Below, piece by piece: positions 19,065 through 28,909 of a stretch of 64,000 bases of DNA; the first letter of the stretch is position 1; every line of letters begins with the position of its first letter. The position numbers and the translations under genes are program-made. This DNA comes from Laspinema olomoucense D3b (GTDB lineage Bacteria; Cyanobacteriota; Cyanobacteriia; Cyanobacteriales; Laspinemataceae): contig NZ_JAMXFA010000030.1 in the NCBI RefSeq assembly GCF_025370785.1, forward strand, positions 1-64,000, read 5' to 3'. Below the pieces are notes generated by a model, which was given only the letters and a program-made list of their open reading frames with translations, was not told the DNA's origin and made no database searches.

Positions 19065-19907
19065 ATGGTAAATTCTAGCGGCGATCGCCAAGAAGTTTCA
19101 GTTTTATTCTCTGAAATTTCAGGCTATAGTAGCTTGACGGAAAATTTAGAAGCCTCCGAGGTCGCCTGTCTGCTTCAAGACTATTTTGAGTCGATGCTGC
19201 AAGCTGTAAATCATTACAGGCAGAATCACGAGCAACAAATAGAAGTGGCTTGTATTGGCAATGGACTGATTGTCGTCTTTGGTGCACCCCAGTTCCTAGA
19301 AAATCATGGGTGGATGGCATTGCAAACGGCGATCGCCATGCACAAAAAACTCGATGAATTTAATCATCATCGCCAAGAGCAAAATAAACCCGTGATTCAG
19401 ATGGGAATAGGGATTAATTCCGATTGGACTATTAGCAATAATATTGCTGAAAACAAGTCCTTGCAATTTAGCGCGGTAGGCGATGGTGTAAATCTGGGCA
19501 ATCTCCTCCAAGGAGTGAGCAATCAATATGGCTGCAATATCGTCTTGGGAGAAAACACTTATCGAGCTTGTGAGGAACGAATTTGGGCCAGAGAACTGGA
19601 CCGGATTCGGATGCGATCGAACTATCCCCCGGTGGCTTTATATCAATATCTGGGACTCAAGGGAGAAGGGATTTCCGACGAGAGTAAAAAGGTGATGGAA
19701 CACTATGACCTCGGACGGCAATATTATCTTAGTCGCAAGTTTGCGATCGCAATGGGAGAATTTGCCACCGTCTTGGAAATCAACAGCCACGATCGCGCCG
19801 CGCGGTTGCATCTAAAGCGCTGTCAGCGATTGCTCAAAGAACCACCTACGGAAGAGTGGGATGGGTCCTGGGTGGCTAAAAAATCTTGGGAACTGGCTGA
19901 ACATTAG
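19065..19907 (+). CDS. Degenerate class III cyclase-domain protein (duplicate)
   Basis: A 280-residue protein aligned throughout with the cyclase domain and tail of the preceding gene, but without GAF or PAS domains. Key catalytic residues are changed: the first metal Asp is Glu17 (FSEIS for FSDIR), the second is Asn66 (IGNGLIVVFG for IGDAIMAVFG), and the catalytic Arg is Leu (VNLGNLLQG for VNLGSRLEG). The adenine-selecting Lys and Asp positions remain (ENKSLQF, VGDGVN). The tail RAARLHLKRCQ...EPPTEEWDGSW mirrors the parent's AASLQMDRCQ...EPPPDDWNGVW. It is therefore probably not a working cyclase; it may dimerise with or modulate the upstream enzyme. ATG start 121 bases after the parent's stop. 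Confidence 0.88.
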   Translation: MVNSSGDRQEVSVLFSEISGYSSLTENLEASEVACLLQDYFESMLQAVNHYRQNHEQQIEVACIGNGLIVVFGAPQFLENHGWMALQTAIAMHKKLDEFNHHRQEQNKPVIQMGIGINSDWTISNNIAENKSLQFSAVGDGVNLGNLLQGVSNQYGCNIVLGENTYRACEERIWARELDRIRMRSNYPPVALYQYLGLKGEGISDESKKVMEHYDLGRQYYLSRKFAIAMGEFATVLEINSHDRAARLHLKRCQRLLKEPPTEEWDGSWVAKKSWELAEH

Positions 19908-20176
19908 AACCAAAACAACCAGACAATGGCATCCTATTTTTGAGTGAGTGGGTTTCGACGGAATAGGGATTAGCGTTCTTGCCATCGGATGCTCTACAAC
20001 CGTGCAGTACGTTCTTGAATCTCCCCTGGCGTTCCGTCGTTATACCTGCGAACGATTTGAGGCGATCGCAACCTGGACCCCCTCATTCCTCAGACTGAGA
20101 TCCCGAGGCAGTTCTCAGCATAACGCACGGAATTGTTACAATAGTTAACATGGTTCCGTAAGTGGGTCCCGAAGAC

Positions 20177-22285
20177 ATGGATACAAAGACCGTTTCTCCT
20201 CCCTCCGTCAAAATTCAGCCCGATACCGTTTTGGAACAATCTCCGGGTTTAACCCCCTTTCCGGAACGGGTCAACAATCCTCCACTCACCGTGGACATTG
20301 ATTCCGCCTCCACCGAACTGGTCCCCCTCAAATCCGGCGCACCGTACTCAGACAGCAATACTCTGTTGTACGACCCCGTTGCCATCACCGAACTCTATCG
20401 CGATCGCCCCTTTCTAGTCTGGGGGCGCAGATTTGCCATTTTATGGCCCCTTCTCACCCTCGCCTTTGGAATTTGGCGGGATAAGAAACTGGGTCGCGTC
20501 AAACAAAACGAACGAAAACGCGCCGAAAAATTGCGAATTACCCTAACTAAATTAGGCCCCGCATTTATTAAAGTCGGACAGGCCCTCTCCACTCGCCCCG
20601 ACCTAGTGCCGCCCCTATATTTAGAAGAACTCGCCAAACTCCAGGACCAGCTACCCCCCTTTCCCAACGAACTCGCCTACCAATTTATCGAAGAAGAACT
20701 CGGCGATCGGCCCTCTGCCATCTATGCCGAAATCACCCCAGACCCCGTAGCTGCCGCCTCCCTCGGCCAAGTTTACAAAGGTAAACTCAAAACCGGCGAA
20801 ACCGTCGCCATCAAAGTCCAACGCCCTGGACTCGCCGAAAGCATGGGACTCGATGTCTACGTCTTACGGCAACTGGCAATCTGGGTGCAAAAAAATGTCA
20901 AACAAGTTCGCAGCGACCTAGTTGCCATCATGGACGAGTTCGGCACTCGCATCTATGAAGAAATGGACTACAACAAAGAAGGAGAAAATGCCGAACGCTT
21001 TGCCCAACTCTACGGCCATCTTAAAGATATCTACGTCCCCAAAATTCACTGGGAATATACCGGACGTCGAGTTCTCACAATGGAGTGGATCAACGGCACC
21101 AAACTCACCCAAATCCCCGCCCTCACCGCCCAAGGCATCGACGCCAAATACCTGATCGAAGTCGGTGTGCAATGTTCCCTGCGCCAGTTGCTCGAACATG
21201 GCTTTTTCCATGCTGACCCTCACCCCGGCAACCTCCTCGCCACCCAAGATGGGAAACTCGCCTATCTCGATTTTGGCATGATGAGTGAGGTCAAACCCTA
21301 TCAACGATATGGACTGATTCAAGCTGTCGTCCATCTGGTCAACCGCGACTTTGAAGGACTCGCAAAAGATTACGTCAAACTCGAATTCCTCACCCCAGAA
21401 ACCGATCTCACACCCATTGTCCCGGCCCTCGCCAACGTTTTTAATAACGCCCTCGGTGCCAGCGTCGCCGAACTCAACTTTAAGAGCATTACCGACCAAC
21501 TGTCGGAAATCATGTACGAGTACCCCTTCCGGGTTCCCGCTTATTATGCCTTAATTATTCGCTCCTTAGTCACCTTAGAAGGGATTGCGATTAACGTTGA
21601 TCCGAATTTTAAAGTCCTGAGTAAAGCCTATCCCTATGTTGCTAAACGCCTATTAACCGACCCCTCCCCGGAATTGCGCGGGTCATTGAGAGACTTGCTG
21701 TTTAAAGATGGGGACTTTCGGTGGAACCGATTAGAAAACCTATTGAGAAATGCCAAAGAAAGTGATGATTATGACCTTTCCCAAGGATTAAATCAAGCCT
21801 TAGAATTTTTGTTTTCAGAACGGGGAGAATTCATCCGCGATCGCCTCGTTGAAGAATTAGTTAAGAGTCTAGATCATCTCTCCCGGGATGCCTTTAATAA
21901 TGCTACCTCTGTCCTCCGAGAATGGGTCGGCTGGAAAGGAACTAAACCCGCCCCAGCCCTAACCAGTGGTGACCAAGAGAAAATGGAGCGAATTAAACGA
22001 ATTTGGGGGATTTTACAAGAAACCCAAGGATTCAATCCCACCGAATTCATTCAAAAACTCGCCCCCTTCCTGATCAAACCTGAAACCCAACGCATGGGGC
22101 AAAAAATAGCTGGGGATTTAGCACAAAGAATGTTAGCCCGCCTGATTCGGGAAGTTCTCCTCAAAGAAGAACCGCCCAATGGCAATGGCAAAACATCCTA
22201 TCCCACCCGTCCCCAACAACAATTACCCCCCTCCCGCACCAATGGAAAAGTTATCACCTATCCCAATGTAACGGTTAGGAAATAG
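20177..22285 (+). CDS. ABC1/UbiB-family atypical kinase
   Basis: A 702-residue protein of the ABC1/AarF/UbiB atypical kinase family, linked in bacteria to quinone synthesis and in chloroplasts to plastoglobule lipid metabolism. The family motifs are present: KVGQALSTRPDLVP (the KxGQ motif), PVAAASLGQVYKG (Ala-rich loop replacing the Gly loop), VAIKVQRPG, HADPHPGNLL and YLDFGMM. A basic segment near residue 110 and a hydrophobic RFAILWPLLTLAFGIW precede the kinase core. I took the ATG at 20177 rather than a GTG at 20162. TACAAT near 20138 could be its -10 box. The specific substrate is unknown; several paralogues are usual in cyanobacteria. Confidence 0.92.
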   Translation: MDTKTVSPPSVKIQPDTVLEQSPGLTPFPERVNNPPLTVDIDSASTELVPLKSGAPYSDSNTLLYDPVAITELYRDRPFLVWGRRFAILWPLLTLAFGIWRDKKLGRVKQNERKRAEKLRITLTKLGPAFIKVGQALSTRPDLVPPLYLEELAKLQDQLPPFPNELAYQFIEEELGDRPSAIYAEITPDPVAAASLGQVYKGKLKTGETVAIKVQRPGLAESMGLDVYVLRQLAIWVQKNVKQVRSDLVAIMDEFGTRIYEEMDYNKEGENAERFAQLYGHLKDIYVPKIHWEYTGRRVLTMEWINGTKLTQIPALTAQGIDAKYLIEVGVQCSLRQLLEHGFFHADPHPGNLLATQDGKLAYLDFGMMSEVKPYQRYGLIQAVVHLVNRDFEGLAKDYVKLEFLTPETDLTPIVPALANVFNNALGASVAELNFKSITDQLSEIMYEYPFRVPAYYALIIRSLVTLEGIAINVDPNFKVLSKAYPYVAKRLLTDPSPELRGSLRDLLFKDGDFRWNRLENLLRNAKESDDYDLSQGLNQALEFLFSERGEFIRDRLVEELVKSLDHLSRDAFNNATSVLREWVGWKGTKPAPALTSGDQEKMERIKRIWGILQETQGFNPTEFIQKLAPFLIKPETQRMGQKIAGDLAQRMLARLIREVLLKEEPPNGNGKTSYPTRPQQQLPPSRTNGKVITYPNVTVRK

Positions 22286-22327
22286 CCCCCCCAAGCGCAA
22301 CCCTGTAGGGTTGCGCCATATAAATAA

Positions 22328-22352
22328 AGCCCGCCTACGCGGGCTAATTTTT
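22328..22352. terminator. GC-rich hairpin with T-run
   Basis: AGCCCGCCTACGCGGGCT followed by AATTTTT forms a strong hairpin between the convergent UbiB-type and glycosyltransferase genes, and is a typical intrinsic terminator for the plus-strand gene. Its stem matches the core of the ~90 bp repeat element. Confidence 0.75.
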
Positions 22353-22375
22353 ATCCAATTATCTGTTTATAGGGG

Positions 22376-23623
22376 TTACCCCAGTACGGTGAAACTTTTG
22401 TTGGTTAAAACCCCACTGGCGACATCTTCAATGAGTTGGATATGCCGCTTGAGTAAGCTTGGCATGGCATACCGTTCGATCGCCGTTTCTCGGGCTTTTT
22501 TACGAATCTGTGCCATGCGGGTGGGATGATTGAAGACTTCATCCACGCGATCGGCGATTTGTTTGGGGGAGAAAAAGTCTACGAGTAATCCATTTTCCCC
22601 ATCGGTGATCACTTCGCGGACAGGTTGAGTATCGGACCCCAAGACTAAGCAACCTGTGGAGAGGGATTCAATCATGGACCAAGATAAGACAAAGGGTCGC
22701 GTGAGATAAACATGGACGTCAGACGCTTGAATGACTTTTAAATATAATCCATAAGGCAAGGACCCGACAAAGTGAACCCGCGTTAAATCGAGGGGGACTT
22801 TTTTGAGCATATAGTCTTTGTAGGTTTCCCCGTTGGGGAGGGATTTGCCGTAGCAAACGCGATCGGAACCGACGACGACAACATGACAATTAGGACGGCG
22901 TTCCTGAATATAACCCACCGCTTCGATAAATTCGGGAAATCCACGATAGGGTTCCATGCCTCGCGCCACATAAGTGACGAGTTCATCTACATGGGATAAA
23001 TCGAGGTTGGGGAGGACTAATTTGGCGCCTGGTTCGGGTTTAAAATACTCGGTATCGACGCCATCATGAATGACGGAGAGTTTGCTATGAAATTCTGGGG
23101 GAAATTGCGATCGCTGCCAATAGGTGGGAGAAACCCCCCAATCGCAGGAGGCTAAATCAATTAAAATGGGCGCATTTTTAACACGAATTCGAGCCACATC
23201 ATCCGCATTTAAGGGGTCATTGGGGTCAAAGTTGGCATCGGACCCGTAGGCATGATAATACCATTCAAAATAGCACATTAAGGGAGTTTCAGGATAAATA
23301 TCCTTGGCAAATGTCGTCGGACCCCACCCAGAATGACCGTAAATTACATCGGGCACAAATCCTTCGGTTTTAAGTTGTTCCGCCATCCGATAAACCGCTT
23401 GTCCGTAAATGACGGCACTTTCTAGGGGACGAACATAATGGTGAGTGGCAGGATGGGGGTCCCGGCTGGGGGAAAATAAGGCTTTTTTGACCCCAGGAAT
23501 CACCCACTCAGGGCGTTCATTTTTTGTTCCAAAAACAACTTGATTTTTAGGATTGCTGCCTAATACGGTAGCTAAATGACGAAACTGGGCTGGAAAGTTA
23601 GGATGCAGGAAGAGGATGCGCAT
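22376..23623 (-). CDS. Glycosyltransferase family 4
   Basis: A 415-residue GT-B-fold glycosyltransferase that would transfer a sugar from a nucleotide-sugar donor to a growing polysaccharide or lipid acceptor. The N-terminal acceptor-binding domain begins MRILFLHPNFPAQFRHLA and includes DVIYGHSGWGPT. The C-terminal donor domain shows VIHDGVDTEYFKP, YVARGMEPYRGF, VVVVGSDRVCYG and the ESLSTGCLVLGSDTQPVREV motif with its conserved acidic residue. No membrane segment. It is the last gene of the minus-strand polysaccharide cluster, separated from the upstream methyltransferase gene by a strong hairpin. Confidence 0.9.
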   Translation of the reverse strand: MRILFLHPNFPAQFRHLATVLGSNPKNQVVFGTKNERPEWVIPGVKKALFSPSRDPHPATHHYVRPLESAVIYGQAVYRMAEQLKTEGFVPDVIYGHSGWGPTTFAKDIYPETPLMCYFEWYYHAYGSDANFDPNDPLNADDVARIRVKNAPILIDLASCDWGVSPTYWQRSQFPPEFHSKLSVIHDGVDTEYFKPEPGAKLVLPNLDLSHVDELVTYVARGMEPYRGFPEFIEAVGYIQERRPNCHVVVVGSDRVCYGKSLPNGETYKDYMLKKVPLDLTRVHFVGSLPYGLYLKVIQASDVHVYLTRPFVLSWSMIESLSTGCLVLGSDTQPVREVITDGENGLLVDFFSPKQIADRVDEVFNHPTRMAQIRKKARETAIERYAMPSLLKRHIQLIEDVASGVLTNKSFTVLG

Positions 23624-23670
23624 GAGCTATAGTTGCAACGGTTATGGTAAACAATAAGGGGGCAAAAATT

Positions 23671-23713
23671 AAGATTAGGAACAAAATGTGGTTAACTTTT
23701 TGTTCCTAATCTT
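23671..23713 (-). terminator. 16-bp perfect-stem terminator after the methyltransferase gene
   Basis: AAGATTAGGAACAAAA and TTTTGTTCCTAATCTT form a perfect inverted repeat around an 11-base loop, 14 bases beyond the stop of the minus-strand methyltransferase. It separates that gene from the glycosyltransferase below it. Confidence 0.75.
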
Positions 23714-23726
23714 AAGGGGGGAGAAG

Positions 23727-24500
23727 TTAAACGATGGGGGCTTTGCAGACCCAAACGCAATCTCGGGGAACCGACTGAGTGTCTTTGACTAGAATTTCAT
23801 AATTGAGATGGGTGAGAAATTTTTCCATGATGTGATCGCTCATCACAGAAAAGGCCGATCCATGCCGTTGTCCTCGTAAATTGAGATGCCATTCACTCAA
23901 AAACTTTTGCCAACCCAATTCGCTCAGAATGTTTGTATGGTGGAAGACACAAAGGTGATCGCCTCGTAGTAAAGCTGGAATTTGAGTCAAATAATTGAAA
24001 ATATCGCGAGGTTCCAAATGCACCATCGTATCGTAACAGAAACAAATATCAACAGAGTTGGCTTCGATCGCACTGAGAGTCAGTCCATCAAGCTTGAGAT
24101 AGGTCACGCGATCGTCCCCAAGGTGCGATCGCGTGGCCTCTAGCATTTTACTAGAAATGTCCGCACAAATTAGTGTTTTGCAGTGTTTGAGCAACAATGC
24201 GCCGGTTTTGCCACCCCCCACACCGATTTCTAAAACCCGATGTTCCGGCCCGATATAAGGCTGAATGAAGCGCTGTTCAATCAGGGTTTCATATTCACCT
24301 AGGGTATGGGCAGCGCCTGCCCCTTTTCCTATCCATTCATCGCCAATGCGATCGAGTTCGGGATGCAACTCGTGCCAGATTTCGGCGTAAGCATCCCAGG
24401 TCCCTTCATAGTCAATGCCATGATTGGTCTTTTCCATTGCGGTGTCGTACACCTCCGAATTAGACAACATTAAAGCGAACTTTGAGGACCGATCCTCCAC
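23727..24500 (-). CDS. Class I SAM-dependent methyltransferase
   Basis: A 257-residue Rossmann-fold methyltransferase. Motif I VLEIGVGGGKTGALLL binds SAM, motif II is TLICADISSKML, and VDICFCYDTMVHLEP corresponds to motif IV. The frame opens with GTG at 24500; internal ATGs at 24470 and 24437 are also possible, the last giving a start close to the conserved YEGTWDAYAEIW. The polysaccharide neighbourhood suggests it methylates a sugar or glycolipid, but the acceptor cannot be read from the sequence. Confidence 0.85.
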   Translation of the reverse strand: MEDRSSKFALMLSNSEVYDTAMEKTNHGIDYEGTWDAYAEIWHELHPELDRIGDEWIGKGAGAAHTLGEYETLIEQRFIQPYIGPEHRVLEIGVGGGKTGALLLKHCKTLICADISSKMLEATRSHLGDDRVTYLKLDGLTLSAIEANSVDICFCYDTMVHLEPRDIFNYLTQIPALLRGDHLCVFHHTNILSELGWQKFLSEWHLNLRGQRHGSAFSVMSDHIMEKFLTHLNYEILVKDTQSVPRDCVWVCKAPIV

Positions 24501-24557
24501 CCCGGTTCTATACCGGGATGACCATCCGACCGCATTCTTTTACCATAGTATGGTGAT

Positions 24558-25304
24558 TTAATCCCAAGAAAAATTGAGGGAAAATTCATCCAAAAGATGT
24601 TGGTTGTGCGGCTGAAAATATTGATTCAAGGTGGATTGGAGTCCATCCGGCAGAGTGGCATACTCTCCAGCATTGTGCTTGGGATAGTCCTCAATTTCCA
24701 TCGGGGGTAAGCCTAAAAATGCCAAGGTTTTTGCTAGGGTAGCCGCCGGATTGGCATAAAATGCTTCGCTTGAAAGGATTAAGAATTGCTCTTTAGGGAA
24801 AAGTTCCATCCAACTTTTGAGTTGATTGGCATAAATTCCCCGGGATAAATACGTGTAATGTTGATGATTGTAACTATAATATTTGGGGTCAGCTAACATT
24901 TTTTCCACTTCCCCTGCGAGTCTTGCGGGTTCTTGGGCGATCGCCTCGGCAAAAGAAAGGGTCTCAAATCCCAACCGCACTTCATGGTTATAATGAGACC
25001 ATGCTCTTTCCACCGGATTTCTAAGCAAGACAATCAGCTTAACTTGGGGAAATAAATTTTTAACCCGGCGCGGCACTAAGGGATGAAATAGATAATAAGG
25101 AGTGGCTTCTCCCGTCAGCATCTGCTTCTCGCTTTCTGGGAGAGGAAATTGTTGGCGATACCAGTCAATTCCGTGATGAAAATTGAGGCCAAAAAAATGA
25201 ACTTCTTTTTGAGCAGCCGGAAGAATTTGGGTATGTTGAGTTAAGTAATGATAGAGAGAGGTTGTCCCTCCTTTTTGGGTTCCGATAATCAGAAAATCTG
25301 GCAT
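24558..25304 (-). CDS. Sulfotransferase (heparan-sulfate-type fold)
   Basis: A 248-residue PAPS-dependent sulfotransferase. The 5'-phosphosulfate-binding loop IIGTQKGGTTSLYHYL is at the N-terminus, followed by KEVHFFG, the 3'-phosphate-binding LIVLLRNPVERAWSHYNHE, and YLSRGIYANQLKSWMELFP. It should transfer sulfate from PAPS to a hydroxyl of a sugar. Placement among glycosyltransferases and an ABC exporter indicates a sulfated extracellular polysaccharide. ATG start. Sulfated exopolysaccharides are well known from cyanobacteria. Confidence 0.9.
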   Translation of the reverse strand: MPDFLIIGTQKGGTTSLYHYLTQHTQILPAAQKEVHFFGLNFHHGIDWYRQQFPLPESEKQMLTGEATPYYLFHPLVPRRVKNLFPQVKLIVLLRNPVERAWSHYNHEVRLGFETLSFAEAIAQEPARLAGEVEKMLADPKYYSYNHQHYTYLSRGIYANQLKSWMELFPKEQFLILSSEAFYANPAATLAKTLAFLGLPPMEIEDYPKHNAGEYATLPDGLQSTLNQYFQPHNQHLLDEFSLNFSWD

Positions 25305-25496
25305 AATTGGGTTTAGGTACGATCACCAATAACATCGTTTAAGGACTAGGAAGCCGGGGGTGAACCTCATTGGTTTCATTATAGAGAATGACCTTTCAAT
25401 ATTACTGAATTCATTCCCCACACTCCACCTACTAACAATCACAAAAGCCTCTGATATAGCTTCTTGAGTGGGTTCTTTAGCTCAAAGTAAACTGGA

Positions 25497-27374
25497 TTAA
25501 ATCCCGATGCTATAATCTTCGCGATCGCGGGTTAAATTTGGGCTATAGCAGGGGTCATGCTTAATGATAGATTTCCAGCGATTCCGCATATAGTCAATCT
25601 CTTTAGCAAACCGAGCAATTTTTTCCGGGGTATCCTCAAATCCCCGACTTTTTGATTCATAGTGATACAAAACTACATGAGGTAAATAGAGATTGCGATA
25701 CCCTTTTTCCAGCATTTTCAAGCATAAGTCTACATCATTAAAAGCGATGCTCAAATGTTCCTCATTAAACCCTCCCACCGAGTCAAACACATCCCGACGA
25801 CACATCAAACAAGCGGCAGTGACAGCGGAATAATTATTCACCGTCTTGAGTTGATAGTAATATCCCGGAACCTGGGACGGAAAATGCTTATGACTGTGAC
25901 CCGCGACTCCCCCTAATCCAATCACCACCCCGGCGTGTTGGATAGTATCATCCGGGTACAACAGTAACGCCCCAACTGCCCCAATAGTGGGCCGTTGCAC
26001 CTGTTCCACCATTGCCGTCATCCATTCTCCATCCAGCACTTCTGTATCGTTATTTAAAAATAGCAAATACTGGCTTTCAGTTTGGGTCACGGCATAGTTA
26101 TTAATTTTAGAAAAATTAAAGGGAATGTCGTATTTCAGGCAGCGAAAACGGTCTGGTTCTTGCGCTTCCCATTTACTGAATAACTCTAGGGTATCGGGTT
26201 CATCACTGCCATTATCGATAACCAATACTTCATAATTGGGATAGGTGGTTTTCTCAAAAATTGAAGTGAGGCAGGTGTTGAGAATTGACCCCAAATTGCG
26301 GGTGGGAATAATCACCGTAACCCGCTGATAATCCTGGATATGATAGCGCACAATCCAGTGACCTCCGGGAGTGGGGAGGACTCGTCCGGGTTCTCCTCGT
26401 CGGACTAATGCTTCCGTGAGGGCTTTTTCAGCGGCATCAATGGCATAGTTTTTGGTTTCTAAGTCGCTGGCAGTGGATTGGGGATGAATGCGCCAGTGGT
26501 AGAGAATTTTCGGAATGTGATAAATTTTATCTGTTTTTTCCGTAAATCTTAAGACAAAATCGTAGTCTTGGGACCCTTCATAGCCGATTCTAAATCCGCC
26601 AATTTCCTCCACGATCGCACGGCGATATAGTCCCAGGTGGCAGGTGTACATTCGAGAGAGAAAAGAATCAGGACACCAGTCGGGTTTAAAGAACGGGTCC
26701 CGCAGCATATTGCTGTCATCTACTTTATCTTCATCGCTATAAATCATATCCGCATCGGGATGTAGATTCAGCCATAAAGCCATTTCATATAAAGCATCGG
26801 CATTGAGCATATCATCATGGTCTACGAGGGCAATATAGTCCCCAGTAGCCAAGGCGATCGCGGAATTAGAAGCTGCCGAAATATGACCATTTTTCTCGCG
26901 AAATACTAACTTAATTCGCTCATCGCGTTCCGCATATTCTTTTAAAATAGGTTTAATATGATCAGCGGTGGAAGCATCATCGGCGATGCAGAGTTCCCAA
27001 TGGGGATAAATCTGAGAAGTCACCGAATCCAGTGCCATTCTCAAATAGAACTCCGGGGTATTATAAACCGGCATAATAATGCTAATTAACGGCTGATATT
27101 GAAACACCTGTAACGTTTGAGTTTTGTGCCGTAAATCTGCTGCCCGAGATGAATTTTGCCCCAGCCAAAAATGATAATCCGAATAAGGATGAGTGACTTC
27201 CGGCGCGCCCGGGCCCGGAAGGGGATTATCATCAAGTTTAAAATAAAGTTTCCGAAATAATCGAGCTAGGGCATAGCGGACGCCTTGGGTTTTAACTTTT
27301 TCATAAAACCGCTTAGATAACCGCTGGGCGCGGGATAAGTTGTCGAGGGTTCGGGACAGAGGATGGTTTCGCAT
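25497..27374 (-). CDS. Tandem family 2 glycosyltransferase
   Basis: A protein of about 625 residues with two GT2 (GT-A fold) domains. Domain 1 begins ISIIMPVYNTPEFYLRMALD with the DxD-type ALVDHDDMLN and a QDYDFVLR element. Domain 2 begins VTVIIPTRNLGSILNTCL, with LLFLNNDTEVL and a later NDVDLCLKMLEKG. Such double-domain enzymes build the repeating backbone of O-antigens and capsules. The frame is open to a TTG at 27410; I took the ATG at 27374, though neither has a clear ribosome site. No membrane helix is visible, so the enzyme is probably peripheral to the inner membrane. Confidence 0.9.
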   Translation of the reverse strand: MRNHPLSRTLDNLSRAQRLSKRFYEKVKTQGVRYALARLFRKLYFKLDDNPLPGPGAPEVTHPYSDYHFWLGQNSSRAADLRHKTQTLQVFQYQPLISIIMPVYNTPEFYLRMALDSVTSQIYPHWELCIADDASTADHIKPILKEYAERDERIKLVFREKNGHISAASNSAIALATGDYIALVDHDDMLNADALYEMALWLNLHPDADMIYSDEDKVDDSNMLRDPFFKPDWCPDSFLSRMYTCHLGLYRRAIVEEIGGFRIGYEGSQDYDFVLRFTEKTDKIYHIPKILYHWRIHPQSTASDLETKNYAIDAAEKALTEALVRRGEPGRVLPTPGGHWIVRYHIQDYQRVTVIIPTRNLGSILNTCLTSIFEKTTYPNYEVLVIDNGSDEPDTLELFSKWEAQEPDRFRCLKYDIPFNFSKINNYAVTQTESQYLLFLNNDTEVLDGEWMTAMVEQVQRPTIGAVGALLLYPDDTIQHAGVVIGLGGVAGHSHKHFPSQVPGYYYQLKTVNNYSAVTAACLMCRRDVFDSVGGFNEEHLSIAFNDVDLCLKMLEKGYRNLYLPHVVLYHYESKSRGFEDTPEKIARFAKEIDYMRNRWKSIIKHDPCYSPNLTRDREDYSIGI

Positions 27375-27511
27375 TCGTTCTTGATTTGAGCAGGGTGCAG
27401 GGGTTTTCAAAAATCGGGGTAGGAGGGGGAAAACGATTAAAATTTCCCGCTAAAATTGACCAACACTTTTATGAATTCATGTTCCATCTCTGCGGTTTGA
27501 ACTAACATTCA

Positions 27512-28897
27512 TCATCCCTTCACCGGATTGGTCATCCGGAAAGCTTGTTTTAGCTTAAACCATCGGGTCCGTAATTTCCAGAATTTACTGGAGTGCATTG
27601 CTGCAATTTCCTGTTGAGCTTGTTCCAGGGTGGCCTGAGTCTGTAAAATCTGGGATTGGAGTTGATGGTGGATGCGATCGCGCTCATGAAGTTGGGCCTC
27701 CCACTCGGCCTGGAGTTGGGCAGTCTGCTGTTGGGACTGGTGGGTGAGTGCGTCTAGTTGTGCTTGCACCTGGGTCCGGGTTTGTTCAAGTTCCTGCTGT
27801 TGGAGTTGAGAAGGTCGCACCGCTTCTTGGCATTGCACCTCAAAGTCAGCGCGAGATTGTGCCAACTGCTGCTGTAAATCTAGGATTTGAGACTCTAACG
27901 ATTGATTTTCCCCCTGAGATCGCCGCAGTTCCCCTTGCAATTCCTGGATTTCCTCCTCCAACTGGGCTATTTTTGCCCTTGGGTCCAATGCCTCCGTTTC
28001 TTGTACTCGTGCGCGGAGGACTTGCAACTCGGTTTCTGCTTCTTCCAGTTGCGATCTCAAAACCGCTAATTTCACCTCGGTTTTGTTCAGCGTTGCAGCA
28101 ATTTCTTCGTTTTTCTCCTGTTCTGCTAACCGTTCGCACTCTTTTTGAGCGAAAATATTCGCAAAATTCGTCGCATATAATCCAATATGCTTGCTACAAA
28201 TATAGCGAAATAATTCTTGGCGATTCTCCGGGATATTACAAGCACTCACCATTGAATTCGCCCGCAAGCGATACTCATACATTACGTCAGAAATATGGTG
28301 AAATTGCCACCCTTTTTCAGCCGCACCCAGCCAAAAATCCCAATCTTCATAGCCTAACTTTCGGGGAATATGGGAATCATACCCCCCACAGTCTTGCCAA
28401 ACCGTTCTTCTAAACACCGCACAGGCATCAATATAATTTCCGGCCACGAGGCGATTAATATCAAAGTCCGGAACCTCGACAATGCCGGTTTTTTCTCCAA
28501 ATAATTCGGCATTGCCATAGACTACCCCCACTTCCGGGTGTTCATCTAAAATAGCTACTGCTTCAGTAATGTAATCCGGCTTAATTTTATTATCAGCATC
28601 CAAGGGTAAAATATAGCGACCTCGGGCCTTTGTGATGCCGGTATTGCGGGCAGCGGCGAGTCCTTGATTGGATTGGTCAATCACCTGATATTCCTTTTGT
28701 TGGAGATAAGCCAGCACCTTTTGGGTCACTGGGGAGGTTGAACCATCATTAACAATTAAAATTTCATAAACTGAGTCTTGACAGCTTTCAACACTGGCGA
28801 TCGCCTCTAAAACAAACTCTCCTTGGTTGTAACAAGGAATAATCACCGATACCGCTATCTTGGATATTGCATTGTAGTCTGCTGCCGATTCCGACAT
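27512..28897 (-). CDS. Glycosyltransferase family 2 with long coiled coil
   Basis: A 461-residue protein: a GT2 domain (residues ~12-240: VSVIIPCYNQGEFVLEAIAS, LIVNDGSTSP, ILPLDADNKIKPDY, GYEDWDFWLG) joined to a ~190-residue Gln/Glu-rich coiled coil and a C-terminal SSKFWKLRTRWFKLKQAF tail. The same tail type ends the neighbouring sulfotransferase, suggesting both enzymes are held on a common scaffold or membrane site. The stop of the upstream sulfotransferase gene is only 12 bases from this ATG on the other side, so the two are co-transcribed. Confidence 0.9.
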   Translation of the reverse strand: MSESAADYNAISKIAVSVIIPCYNQGEFVLEAIASVESCQDSVYEILIVNDGSTSPVTQKVLAYLQQKEYQVIDQSNQGLAAARNTGITKARGRYILPLDADNKIKPDYITEAVAILDEHPEVGVVYGNAELFGEKTGIVEVPDFDINRLVAGNYIDACAVFRRTVWQDCGGYDSHIPRKLGYEDWDFWLGAAEKGWQFHHISDVMYEYRLRANSMVSACNIPENRQELFRYICSKHIGLYATNFANIFAQKECERLAEQEKNEEIAATLNKTEVKLAVLRSQLEEAETELQVLRARVQETEALDPRAKIAQLEEEIQELQGELRRSQGENQSLESQILDLQQQLAQSRADFEVQCQEAVRPSQLQQQELEQTRTQVQAQLDALTHQSQQQTAQLQAEWEAQLHERDRIHHQLQSQILQTQATLEQAQQEIAAMHSSKFWKLRTRWFKLKQAFRMTNPVKG

Positions 28898-28909
28898 ATT
28901 ACCCGGGTC

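Noticed and set aside
19948-20148. 66-residue GTG frame before the UbiB-type gene
   Set aside because: Overlaps the likely promoter of the next gene and resembles no protein; the presence of HIP1 and stop-free GC-rich DNA explains it.
20918-21499. 193-residue minus-strand frame inside the UbiB-type gene
   Set aside because: Antisense shadow of a strongly conserved kinase domain, rich in Glu/Phe/Val without motifs.
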